Source of the DNA: PALSA-270 sp963770915
GTDB taxonomy: Bacteria; Acidobacteriota; Terriglobia; Terriglobales; Acidobacteriaceae
Direction: 5' to 3'
DNA length: 64,000 nucleotides
Assembly: GCA_963770915.1 (NCBI GenBank)
Contig: CAVYRG010000001.1
Span: 1,736,001-1,800,000 of the forward strand
Every line of letters starts with the position of its first letter. Positions within the stretch are counted from its first letter, which is position 1. Shown here piece after piece: positions 56,036 through 64,000 of the stretch. The notes below the pieces were generated by a model that worked only from the letters and a program-made list of their open reading frames with translations, made no database searches and was not told the DNA's origin. The position numbers and the translations under genes were made by a program.

Positions 56036-56191
56036 GTTACAGCTGCCCGCCTCGGCGGGTATGGGTCTTGTTAATTCCGGAGTGTGCAACTCCGGAATTC
56101 CTCCAACCCAATGTTCGGCGCCAAGCGACTTTCTTGAACCGTGAACTGAATCACGGTTGTCGCAGTTGACGCCCAACATTTTGTTGGCTGC

Positions 56192-56347
56192 TTACTGCCG
56201 CGACGGCGCGTCGGGATCCATGCCGCGCTCGATCTTCGCGAGGCGCTCCTGATGCCGGAGAACCATCGCCGTAATGGCGATCGCGCCACCGACGATAACG
56301 GCCACGATCGGAATCAGAAACGGCCCTAAACTCGCGATCCATTCCAT
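56192..56347 (-). CDS. Small membrane protein encoded inside the rRNA spacer
   Basis: A 51-residue frame starts at an ATG at 56347 with GGGAGG eight bases upstream and ends with TAA at 56192. It reads MEWIASLGPFLIPIVAVIVG, then GAIAITAMVLRHQERLAKIE and RGMDPDAPSRQ. One membrane span is followed by a basic/acidic helix. The RHxERxxxIExGMDP tail is typical of a widespread class of small membrane proteins with PspB/DUF6249-like ends. It is on the rRNA strand, between tRNA-Ala and 23S. Confidence 0.75.
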   Translation of the reverse strand: MEWIASLGPFLIPIVAVIVGGAIAITAMVLRHQERLAKIERGMDPDAPSRQ

Positions 56348-56394
56348 ACAATCCCTCCCTGTCATTCATTGCCATTGGCAGCGCAACGAACAGC

Positions 56395-56418
56395 CGCGGG
56401 CGAGGGCGCCCGCGCCAC
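56395..56418 (-). repeat. REP element, GTGGCGCGGGCG family
   Basis: On the minus strand GTGGCGCGGGCG, loop, CCTCGCCCGCG. It lies between tRNA-Ala and the small membrane protein gene. Confidence 0.8.
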
Positions 56419-56441
56419 ACAATCCTGGTGCCACAGAACTC

Positions 56442-56517
56442 TGGTGGAGCTGACCGGGATCGAACCGGTGGCCTCCTGGTTGCAAACCAGGCGCTCTCCC
56501 AGCTGAGCTACAGCCCC
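56442..56517 (-). tRNA. tRNA-Ala (TGC anticodon)
   Basis: GGGGCTGTAGCTCAGCTGG, the anticodon loop TTTGCAA (TGC) and the T-arm GGTTCGATCCC, ending CCA. 76 bases, standard cloverleaf in the 16S-23S spacer. Confidence 0.97.
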
Positions 56518-56522
56518 TAAAG

Positions 56523-56590
56523 TCAGTTACCAGTTCCCAGTTCTCGGCTCCCAGTAAGCGCAATGACTGAGAACCGACAACTGAGAACTG
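56523..56590. repeat. CAGTTCTC/GAGAACTG palindromic repeat between the tRNAs
   Basis: agtcagttaccagttccc at one side and gaccgacaactgagaactg-like sequence at the other form a long hairpin. Copies lie at 56882 and 58886. Confidence 0.7.
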
Positions 56591-56597
56591 ATTTTTC

Positions 56598-56674
56598 TGG
56601 TGGGCCTGGATAGACTTGAACTATCGACCTCACCCTTATCAGGGGTGCGCTCTAGCCACCTGAGCTACAGGCCC
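56598..56674 (-). tRNA. tRNA-Ile (GAT anticodon)
   Basis: GGGCCTGTAGCTCAGGTGG, anticodon loop CTGATAA (GAT), T-arm AGTTCAAGTCT, ending CCA. 77 bases. Confidence 0.97.
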
Positions 56675-56721
56675 GGTTGGTTCAGCATAAACCAAAACGT
56701 CCCGGAGCCCAAAACCCAGCC

Positions 56722-56792
56722 TTTGACCGTCGGTCCTTGGCCGTCGGCAAGAAACAACAAGCCAACGACGAACGACCAACAGCCAACGACTG
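56722..56792. repeat. CGTTGG-type hairpin repeat near the pre-16S trailer
   Basis: gaccgtcggtccttggccgt and gccaacgacgaacgaccaac face each other around a short A-rich loop. Confidence 0.65.
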
Positions 56793-56801
56793 TTTTTCGA
56801 G

Positions 56802-56817
56802 GACAAGGTTGAACGTG
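56802..56817 (-). other. 3' arm of the pre-16S processing stem
   Basis: GACAAGGTTGAACGTG pairs with CACGTTCAACC and TTGTC at 58684-58702 (three-base bulge). The arms bracket the 16S gene. Confidence 0.7.
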
Positions 56818-56881
56818 CGGCCGGGCTAAGCCCAGCCTGACCATCATGCGGTTAGGACTCGAGAAAGAGAGATCCGAACGG

Positions 56882-56959
56882 GTCAGTTCTCAGTTCCCAG
56901 TTCTCAGTTCGCAGTGAAATCAAATCCACCGAGAACCGACAACTGAGAACTGAGAACTT
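56882..56959. repeat. CAGTTCTC/GAGAACTG palindromic repeat in the 16S trailer
   Basis: gtcagttctcagttcccag and gaactgagaactgagaact are inverted copies around a 20-base centre. It lies inside the pre-16S trailer. Confidence 0.75.
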
Positions 56960-57044
56960 ATTCCATCTCCACTTCACAGGTAGGAAGCGGAAACGGGTAC
57001 ATGGCAACATCCAGCGCCGAAGCGCCAGTGCCATGACGTTCTCT

Positions 57045-58566
<1,522 letters not shown>

Positions 58567-58637
58567 ACCTGTCGTCTGCCGACGGGTAGTTGGCAGACTG
58601 CCACCATCACGCTCGAAGGCATGTGGTGGCCTATCTT

Positions 58638-58677
58638 GTGAGATTCGCCCGGATTCGAACCCGAGCCTTCCTCTCAC
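58638..58677 (-). other. tRNA minihelix-like hairpin in the 16S leader
   Basis: On the minus strand GTGAGA pairs with TCTCAC, and between them CTCGGGTTCGAATCCGGG resembles a tRNA T-arm (T-loop TTCGAAT). It lacks the other arms and a CCA end. Confidence 0.45.
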
Positions 58678-58683
58678 GACTGG

Positions 58684-58710
58684 CACGTTCAACCTAGTTG
58701 TCAAAGAACC
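58684..58710 (-). promoter_or_regulatory. 5' arm of pre-16S stem and boxA-like antitermination site
   Basis: On the minus strand GGTTCTTTGACAACTAGG is followed by TTGAACGTG. The first part resembles rRNA boxA-containing leaders; the second pairs with 56802-56817. Confidence 0.6.
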
Positions 58711-58794
58711 GAATCGCCTTCCGCCGGAGCGGCGCGCTTTCAGTCCAGTGCGGAGACACACAAGTGCATCTCCGCCTGTCCTCGAAACCTGTAC

Positions 58795-58824
58795 AAGTTA
58801 CCGGTTCGCCGCGCCCACTGTCAA
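58795..58824 (-). promoter_or_regulatory. Possible rRNA promoter
   Basis: On the minus strand TTGACA (58819-58824), an 18-base spacer and TAACTT (58795-58800), about 230 bases upstream of 16S. The -10 is weak, so the call is tentative. Confidence 0.4.
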
Positions 58825-58885
58825 CCCATTGTGCCGGTTGGATTTCCACCGTGGAGATGGGATTTCCACCGCTTTTCCACAGGGA

Positions 58886-58930
58886 CAGTTCTCTGTTCCC
58901 AGTTCTCGGTTCTCGGTTCTCAGAGAGAAC
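58886..58930. repeat. CAGTTCTC-type repeat upstream of the rRNA promoter
   Basis: cagttctctgttcccagtt and ctcggttctcggttctcaga. Related to 56523 and 56882. The remaining 58931-59392 holds no gene that I can support. Confidence 0.6.
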
Positions 58931-59392
58931 CTTTGTGGCGCACAAAAAGACGTGTCTTCCGCCACAACAGCGTGCCATTTCAGGACAAGCCTTTTACGCA
59001 CGCGCACAGGCGGAAGCCGGTAACATGAGAAAAGATCTTATTCGTGAGGTTCTTGCGAAATGTCAGACCCAAAGGCCTGACCTAGCGAACCCTTCAAGGA
59101 GCTCTGTCCCCGAATGACAGCTCCGTGGCCGGAGCCAATTGCAGGCCATTTGCCCGCTTAAACCTTTAGATGCCGGACCTGCGACGAGAGTTTCGACAAA
59201 TTCGCCCGGCTAGCCACACACTGCTCTCGGTGAATTGTTTATACCAGATGAACGGGCCGGAGCGCAAGGGGGTGTTTCCTGCTCGGCCAAGTTTGGGGAT
59301 TTAGCGCCTCTTGCCGCGGACAGGTCGGAGGTCTCGGCGATGCCCTTGAACCGGTAAACCCATATCATTCTCTTGGCAAGCGAGGCCCGTAG

Positions 59393-60391
59393 TTGTATTC
59401 TTGCCTTCCTTCCCCCCAACGATTTTCGAAGACGGTGCTCGCAGAGCTGCTACAAAAACGAAGGACTTTCTGTGAGGCGCGCCTAGCCACGCTGACAGAA
59501 CGCGTGTCGGGAGTCGAGGAGCTCACTAGCGAGCCTGATCTGAGTATCTATGTAACCGGATCTTATGGGCGCCTTGAGGCGCGTGAGGATTCCGATCTCG
59601 ATCTCTTCTTCGTGTCAAAGGCAACGACGCCAATCGATCGTATTACGAAAATCCTTCTGGATGCGGAGCTCATACGCATCACGCGGTCGCTGGGGTTTCC
59701 GGCGTTTTCGAACGACGCTCAGTATCTCCAAATTCACCTGCTGGATGAAATGTTGGACCAGCTCGGTGGCCCCGAGGATGATTCTAGGAACTTCTTTACG
59801 GCACGCATGCTGCTCCTCTTGGAAAGCCGGCCGGTCTTTGGAGACGCCAACTACAGGCTCATTCTCGAGAAAATAATTGATTCATATTTCAGAGATTTTC
59901 ACGATCACACTGGAGACTTCCGACCGTTATTCCTGGTCAATGACGTTCTTCGTTTCTGGAAAACAATGTGCCTCAACTACGAGAACAAGCGAAATCGCGG
60001 GCAGGATCGTGCGAACAAGAACAAGCACCATCTTAAGAACCTGAAGTTGAAGTTCAGTCGTTTGCTTATTTGTTTTTCGACCATTATTCCGCTATTTGCA
60101 TCCCGTGCTAATTCTCGCGAGGAAGTGCTCGATCTGACTGCGATCCCGCCACTTCAGCGTTTAGCCAACCTGATCAAGACTGACGAACAAAAACGGCTCT
60201 ATAATCAGTTGGTGGAACTCTACGAAATCTTCCTTGACGTAACCTCTAAGCCTGACATCGCTGACTGGATCGGCGTCAGAGAAAATAGACGGACTGTCTT
60301 TCCGCGCGCAGACGAATTCGCTACAACGATGTTTGAGTTCCTGAGGGCTTCCCTGCAATCGAGCGAAGACATACGCTTCTTGGTTATCTGA
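59393..60391 (+). CDS. GlnD-like (DUF294-type) nucleotidyltransferase, partner of the 2H gene
   Basis: The DNA polymerase beta-type nucleotidyltransferase motif is VTGSYGRLEAREDSDLDLFF (Gly56-Ser57, Asp68, Asp70 of the TTG-start version). The following FFTARMLLLLESRPVFGDAN resembles the GlnD/DUF294 arrangement. The C-terminal 200 residues are helical. The protein has 332 residues from a TTG at 59393; a GTG at 59435 is an alternative start. It ends two bases before the 2H gene, so the two are coupled. GC is visibly lower than in neighbours, suggesting transfer. What it transfers (AMP, UMP or an oligonucleotide) is unknown. Confidence 0.78.
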   Translation: MYSCLPSPQRFSKTVLAELLQKRRTFCEARLATLTERVSGVEELTSEPDLSIYVTGSYGRLEAREDSDLDLFFVSKATTPIDRITKILLDAELIRITRSLGFPAFSNDAQYLQIHLLDEMLDQLGGPEDDSRNFFTARMLLLLESRPVFGDANYRLILEKIIDSYFRDFHDHTGDFRPLFLVNDVLRFWKTMCLNYENKRNRGQDRANKNKHHLKNLKLKFSRLLICFSTIIPLFASRANSREEVLDLTAIPPLQRLANLIKTDEQKRLYNQLVELYEIFLDVTSKPDIADWIGVRENRRTVFPRADEFATTMFEFLRASLQSSEDIRFLVI

Positions 60392-60393
60392 AT

Positions 60394-61035
60394 ATGCCTG
60401 TTTTCTATGTTCTTTACGTGCAAGAGAGGCCCCTTGGCGATTGCATCGACGCAATTCGATTTCTGTGCAATCCGTCAGAGAAGCAAAGAGCACACATAAC
60501 GGTAAGGGGCCCATACCAGAAGAGGATTGATATCGGAAGCATCAATCGAAGGCTTGCAGGCGGCATCGCGTCGATTGATGGCGTGGGGAACTTCTTTGGT
60601 TCCCAACAGAACACTGTGTTCTTTCGGTGTTCGGCTCCCAAGCTAAGGGCTGTCTGGCAAAAATCTGATTTCCCATTCAATCCCCACATTACGATTTATG
60701 ACGGTGGCTCCGCCGAGTTCGCACACCGTTTGTACGATCTCCTGAGCCGATACGACTATGACTTGAGATTTCGTGCTGACGAGCTCGAGGCCATCGAATC
60801 AAAGAGAGGCCAAAAAAGCCTTCAATTGGCTCTGGCATTCGATTCATCTTTTGTACGGAAGATTGTCGGCGAAAGAATCAAGGCGGATATAGTCCCCATT
60901 CTTCCCGAGCAAGAGCGATTGGACTTCGTAGCCCAACTGTGTGAACACCTATCGACCTTTCGTAAGGAACGAGCAGGCGGACTATCCCTCCAAACTGCAC
61001 TGCCGTTCTCAAAATCTCCTCCACCGCCCAATTAG
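60394..61035 (+). CDS. 2H-superfamily phosphoesterase-like protein
   Basis: Two H-x-T motifs, AHITVRGPY (His34) and NPHITIYDG (His98), are the catalytic signatures of the 2H superfamily, which includes 2'-5' RNA ligase/cyclic phosphodiesterases and enzymes that cleave 2'-5' oligonucleotides. The 213-residue protein begins MPVFYVLYVQERPLGDCIDA two bases after the nucleotidyltransferase stop. Residues beyond about 160 are helical and less conserved. It may erase or hydrolyse a product of its partner; this is inference. Confidence 0.78.
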   Translation: MPVFYVLYVQERPLGDCIDAIRFLCNPSEKQRAHITVRGPYQKRIDIGSINRRLAGGIASIDGVGNFFGSQQNTVFFRCSAPKLRAVWQKSDFPFNPHITIYDGGSAEFAHRLYDLLSRYDYDLRFRADELEAIESKRGQKSLQLALAFDSSFVRKIVGERIKADIVPILPEQERLDFVAQLCEHLSTFRKERAGGLSLQTALPFSKSPPPPN

Positions 61036-61126
61036 TTGCCAGTTGCGCACCTCGACGAAGTTGGGGAAGGCTTTCCAATCGCATCGTAAGCGCTCTCCCT
61101 GCAAACCGCACTTGTGCTTATGCGGC

Positions 61127-61161
61127 GTGAACACAAGGTCCCTCGGCTGCGCTCGGGATGA
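61127..61161 (+). repeat. CHPERSRG repeat
   Basis: GTGAACACAAGGTCCCTCGG then CTGCGCTCGGGATGAAAG. It opens a field of such repeats reaching to 62700. Confidence 0.75.
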
Positions 61162-61180
61162 AAGGTTTGATGGGGGAGGA

Positions 61181-61570
61181 CTAGAGTTGCTTTCCCGCGG
61201 CGAGCGTGATTGGTTGAGCTTCCGGGGCCTTGCCAAGCGTTGCTTTGCCGTACCAGTCGGCCGCCAAGTCCTTCCAGCCGGGGTTTGTGGTGGAAACCAG
61301 GTATAGTTTCTTTTCTCTTCTTCAGTTGCTTCTCGCGAAAAACCCCCACCCTAGTCGCAAAAAGCGCGACTAGGATGGGGCACCCGCTACGGATTCGAAG
61401 CTCTCCCAGTAGAGCAGGCGGCCGGTGTCGTAGTCATTGGTGAATCCTACGAATTCGTGGGTTTTGTGTTGCCATACGCGGCGGCGCAGGTTGTTGGTCA
61501 TGCCGATGTAGAGGGCGCGGCGGGAGTTGCTTTGCATGATGTAGACGTAGAAGCGGTATTCGCGCGGCAT
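61181..61570 (-). pseudogene. GIY-YIG nuclease gene interrupted by a palindromic element
   Basis: The ATG at 61570 starts PREYRFYVYIMQSNSRRALY then IGMTNNLRRRVWQHKTHEFV, the GIY-YIG domain with its Arg and HK residues, and runs to LLYWESFESV. A GGGTGCCCCAT-type element (61339-61385) then intrudes and causes a stop. Beyond it the protein resumes with REKQLKK and, after one more frame change, VSTTNPGWKDLAADWYGKAT to AAGKQL at 61181. The intact protein would be a small UvrC-type nuclease of the YhbQ/endonuclease kind. Confidence 0.75.
61339..61385 (-). repeat. GGGTGCCCCAT...TAGGGTGGGG element inside the GIY-YIG gene
   Basis: On the minus strand GGGTGCCCCATCCTA, core GTCGCGCTTTTTGCGAC, TAGGGTGGGGG. 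It matches 47167 in its ends but not in its core. Confidence 0.8.
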
Positions 61571-61593
61571 ATTCCCTCCCCACATCCAACGAT

Positions 61594-61627
61594 GTCATCC
61601 CGAGCGATAGCCGAGGGATCTTGTGTT
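61594..61627 (+). repeat. CHPERSRG repeat
   Basis: GTCATCCCGAGCGATAGCCG then AGGGATCTTGTGTT. Confidence 0.75.
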
Positions 61628-61685
61628 ATTTTTCGCGATTGCGGGTTAGAGCTTCTGTGACGGATGTCACTTGTCTTTGTGCGGA

Positions 61686-61722
61686 GTGAACACAAGGTCC
61701 CTCGGCTGCGCTCGGGATGACA
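61686..61722 (+). repeat. CHPERSRG repeat
   Basis: GTGAACACAAGGTCCCTCGG then CTGCGCTCGGGATGACA, facing the copy at 61594. Confidence 0.75.
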
Positions 61723-61735
61723 GATTTTGCTGGTG

Positions 61736-62203
61736 CTAGAGGAGCAAATGCCAGGCCTCTTTGTAGACGGCGAATTCGGAGTTTTCGCGGTGGGGCGAGA
61801 GCATGATGTGGATTCGGCCCTTGGTGGCGGCGGTGGGGATGAGGTACCAGACGTCGGCTTCGATGACGTAAGCGGCGATGAAATCCACCTGGGAGCTGAG
61901 GTAGGGGACGCCGTTGTGAGTGACGTGGCATTTGTAGGAGCGTCCGCGTTTATAGGTGGTGCACTTGACCTGGACGCGGCAGACGCGGCCCTGGTGCTCG
62001 ACCATGAGATCGTAGGGGGCGGAGTCTCCCCAGGGGTGGGAAACGACGAGGCCACGCTCGGCGGCGCGGGCGGCGAAGCGGAGTTCGGCCCACTCGCCGC
62101 GGAGCTTGCTGTTTTTAATTTGGCTGCCAGCGATTTGACTGACTGCAATTTTGCCGCTTGAGACCTGACTGCCCGGAATTTGATTGCCTGAGATGATTTT
62201 CAT
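61736..62203 (-). CDS. PD-(D/E)XK nuclease-fold protein (paralogue 2)
   Basis: The core EWAELRFAARAAERGLVV, HPWGDSAPYDLMVEHQG (catalytic Asp) and RVCRVQVKCT mirrors the nuclease at 47439, including DVWYLIP near the end. The N-terminus is unusual: a repeated Gly/Ser-x-Gln-Ile pattern (ISGNQIPGSQVSSGKIAVSQ then IAGSQIKNSK), which could form a short beta-helix-like or linker region. The 155-residue protein starts at 62203. The 5' leader and hairpin are conserved with paralogue 1. Confidence 0.75.
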   Translation of the reverse strand: MKIISGNQIPGSQVSSGKIAVSQIAGSQIKNSKLRGEWAELRFAARAAERGLVVSHPWGDSAPYDLMVEHQGRVCRVQVKCTTYKRGRSYKCHVTHNGVPYLSSQVDFIAAYVIEADVWYLIPTAATKGRIHIMLSPHRENSEFAVYKEAWHLLL

Positions 62204-62221
62204 AAGTATGAGTCCGAGACG

Positions 62222-62310
62222 AAAAAAGGCGCGGCCCTGGTGGGACCGCGCCTGTGATTTCTATCTATATCCAGCGTAGCATTTTTGAAGGGGAAATGAG
62301 ACAGGGTTGG
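62222..62310 (-). promoter_or_regulatory. Conserved leader with terminator-like hairpin (paralogue 2)
   Basis: On the minus strand CTGTCTCATTTCCCC, then TGCTACGCTGGATATAG and a hairpin AGGCGCGG...CCGCGCCT followed by TTTTTT, about 20 bases upstream of the ATG. It aligns with 47331-47414. Confidence 0.65.
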
Positions 62311-62483
62311 GAAGTTTATATCTGCTTTGGTTGCATGGAGATGGTTGCCATCGTGTAATTTTTGGGTATTGACAGCGGATTGAAGGCGTTTTGTCTACTT
62401 TCGAGGTCTTGACAGCGGGGAGTTGCCGATTTCGCGATTCGCTGCATGGCTGCGGTGGTTCGTTTTGGCGGACGGGCGGCGGA

Positions 62484-62700
62484 GTGAACACAAGGTCCCT
62501 CGGCTGTGAATCATCGTTCGCAGGGCGAACGATGATTCTTCGCTCGGGATGACAAATTTTCATTGGTTCGCTCGGGATGAACAGATTCTCTTGTCTGTGC
62601 TCGGGAGGGCAGGATTTTAGGCTGTGCTCGGGATGACAGATTTGGGCTGTGCTCGGGAGGACAGATTTTGGTCTGCGCTCGGGAGGACAGATTTTTCTTC
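62484..62700 (+). repeat. CHPERSRG repeat with hairpin core, then a degenerate tandem tail
   Basis: The first copy (62484-62552) carries a perfect core GAATCATCGTTCGC/GCGAACGATGATTC. Then come about five short units with CTCGGGATGA or CTCGGGAGGACAG spaced 25-30 bases apart (62566-62700). A minus-strand open frame across it (62261-62713) is repeat-derived. No gene was seen between 62311 and 62738. Confidence 0.7.
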
Positions 62701-62738
62701 GGGCAGGAACCATTACGGCGAACGCTCAGGGCGAACCC

Positions 62739-64000
62739 TTACGGGTGGGCAGCGCTCGCGCGCCGCATGAAGAAGTGTTCTTTATCCACTCCCGCGGGCA
62801 CCGCGACGTCGAAAAATCCGACCATCATTTCGTCGTAGGTCTGGTCGCCCCAGCGCACGAAGGCGTTGGGATCGGGATTATGCGGATTGTTTTTCGAGTT
62901 GTCGTACCAGGCGACGGCGCGCAGCTTGGTGCCCGCCTTCAGGAATCGCGGCTCGGCCAGGCGATAACTGAGCTGCCAGTGAAAATGATAGGGATAAACG
63001 AGCAGGAGCGGCTCGATGGTTCCGTCTTTGTGCACGATGTCGTACTCGAAGCGCTTGCCGCGCAGATGCATGTGCGGGAAAAAGCTGAGCAGGGTGGCGT
63101 CGTTGGGGAGCGTGCCGGAAACTTCCACGCGGAAATCGTCGGTGTTGGGGGGAATCATGAGCGCGTAGTCGTTCAACTGGAGGGTGAGCACGCGGAGCTT
63201 GGGAGTGTGCTTGGCGAAGACCAGGCCGATTGCGGTCTGGTCGCTGCCCGCCTGGCCGTTGGTGGTGTAGTGCATCTGGAAAACGAAATCGGAGCCGGCG
63301 GGAACGAACTTGGCCATCCCGTCGGCCCAGTGATCGGGCGAGCTGCCCGGCGCGTAGACGAGCATCAGGTCGGCGGTGGTGCCATGGGCGTCGCGGCGGT
63401 CTTGGGGGTCGGCGAGGGTCGAGGCGGTGAAGGGCGCGCCGATCGGCGCATGCCGCAGCCAGTTCGAATTTGGCGGGCGAATGTAGACGACCGCGTGATG
63501 CACATACTGCGGGCTGGAGGGGCGGAGTTCCGCCATCTGCACCCAGGTATCGTGCGCGAAATGTGTAGGGACAATTTCGTAGGTATATTCCACGTCGCCA
63601 TCGGCGGAGATGGGGACCGGCTTGGGCATCTGCAGGACAACATCGGGCGGAGGGATGTTCCAGCCTTTGGTCCAATGTGGAGGCGGCGGCGAGTCGTGGG
63701 GATCGCCGGCAGGAGCGCCGGCGCGCGCCCAGGCGACGACAGCGGCGATTTGCGCGGGGCTGAGGGAAGGATCGTCGAGGAAATGGCCGTAGCGCGGGTC
63801 GGCGAACCAGGGCGGCATCATTTTGGATTCGACGGCAGCGGCGACGGCAGCGGCAAAGGGGCGCGTCTGCTCGTAGGTCACAAGCGGCATAGGAGCAACT
63901 TCGCCCGGGCGATGGCAGCGCTGGCAGTGGGTTTGGAGAATGGGGAGGATGTCTTTGTAAAACGTGGGGCTTTGGCACTCCGCGCAGTTTGCAAACCAGA
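62739..64000 (-). CDS. Cytochrome c/copper type II monooxygenase-like protein (5' end outside window)
   Basis: The frame is open to the right edge, so the N-terminus is missing. The first visible residues include a c-type haem motif (CQRCHRPGEVAPM; C-x-x-C-H), then PPWFADPRYGHFLDDPSLS. Downstream lie YVHHAVVYI, FVFQMHYTTNGQ and FFPHMHLRGKRFEYD, histidine motifs as in copper type II, ascorbate-dependent monooxygenase-like domains. Such fusions are common in Acidobacteria and Planctomycetes and are presumably periplasmic. The reaction is unknown. At least 420 residues are present. Confidence 0.82.
   Translation of the reverse strand, partial: WFANCAECQSPTFYKDILPILQTHCQRCHRPGEVAPMPLVTYEQTRPFAAAVAAAVESKMMPPWFADPRYGHFLDDPSLSPAQIAAVVAWARAGAPAGDPHDSPPPPHWTKGWNIPPPDVVLQMPKPVPISADGDVEYTYEIVPTHFAHDTWVQMAELRPSSPQYVHHAVVYIRPPNSNWLRHAPIGAPFTASTLADPQDRRDAHGTTADLMLVYAPGSSPDHWADGMAKFVPAGSDFVFQMHYTTNGQAGSDQTAIGLVFAKHTPKLRVLTLQLNDYALMIPPNTDDFRVEVSGTLPNDATLLSFFPHMHLRGKRFEYDIVHKDGTIEPLLLVYPYHFHWQLSYRLAEPRFLKAGTKLRAVAWYDNSKNNPHNPDPNAFVRWGDQTYDEMMVGFFDVAVPAGVDKEHFFMRRASAAHP

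Noticed and set aside
61498..62148. Minus-strand frame of 216 codons
   Set aside because: It overlaps the nuclease paralogue 2 in another frame; Ser/Thr/Pro rich and repeat-derived at the end.
62566..62700. CRISPR array
   Set aside because: Units are unequal and imperfect, spacers are not unique, and no cas genes are near.
62261..62713. Minus-strand frame of 150 codons, Pro/Arg/His rich
   Set aside because: It is the translation of CHPERSRG repeats (CHPERR, CPPEHR, CHPEHS).

Overview
The window looks like a chromosomal segment of an Acidobacteriota (Terriglobia-like) bacterium. The support is a secreted protein of the acidobacterial VWFA-related type, GC-rich coding DNA, and dense families of short palindromic repeats whose spurious translations (CHPERSRG, RTGVSAPH and similar) are familiar from this phylum. 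No species can be named from the sequence alone.

Layout. 1-14 kb: molybdenum cofactor genes (moaC partial, moeA), an acyl-CoA carboxylase beta subunit, thiL, purF and purL, a membrane-anchored MutS-like ATPase and selB. 14-24 kb: an AhpD-like pseudogene, a GNAT, trmFO, exbD, der, dinG, a VapBC toxin-antitoxin pair, the queD-queE-queC operon and a secreted TPR protein. 24-48 kb: a PilT-like ATPase, an oligopeptide ABC ATPase, a metallophosphoesterase, RNase HI, glutamine synthetase, a SulP transporter, a methyltransferase, hemB, mutS2, secreted TolB-like and VWFA proteins, a GH30 xylanase and a PD-(D/E)XK nuclease. 49-52 kb: an accessory patch with a broken REP-associated transposase, REPIN modules, two 5S rRNA remnants and a DUF433/DUF5615 toxin-antitoxin pair. 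52-59 kb: one rRNA operon on the minus strand, in transcription order 16S, tRNA-Ile, tRNA-Ala, a small protein gene, 23S, 5S, terminator. 59-64 kb: a lower-GC nucleotidyltransferase/2H-phosphoesterase gene pair, a GIY-YIG gene broken by a palindromic element, a second PD-(D/E)XK nuclease, a repeat field, and the edge of a cytochrome c/copper monooxygenase-like gene.

Most striking is how far short repeats have spread. They occur between genes, in frame inside purL, dinG and der, in the loop of 23S rRNA helix 25, throughout the rRNA spacers, and inside a GIY-YIG gene. A likely source of at least one family, the broken RAYT transposase, sits among them, and its stop codon lies within a REP. The best candidates for little-described systems are the translationally coupled nucleotidyltransferase + 2H phosphoesterase pair and the two PD-(D/E)XK nuclease paralogues that share a conserved 5' leader ending in a terminator-like hairpin.

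Caution: der (two), dinG (one), the AhpD-like gene (one) and the DUF2442 remnant (one) carry single-base frameshifts. For essential genes such as der these may be sequencing or assembly errors rather than real mutations.
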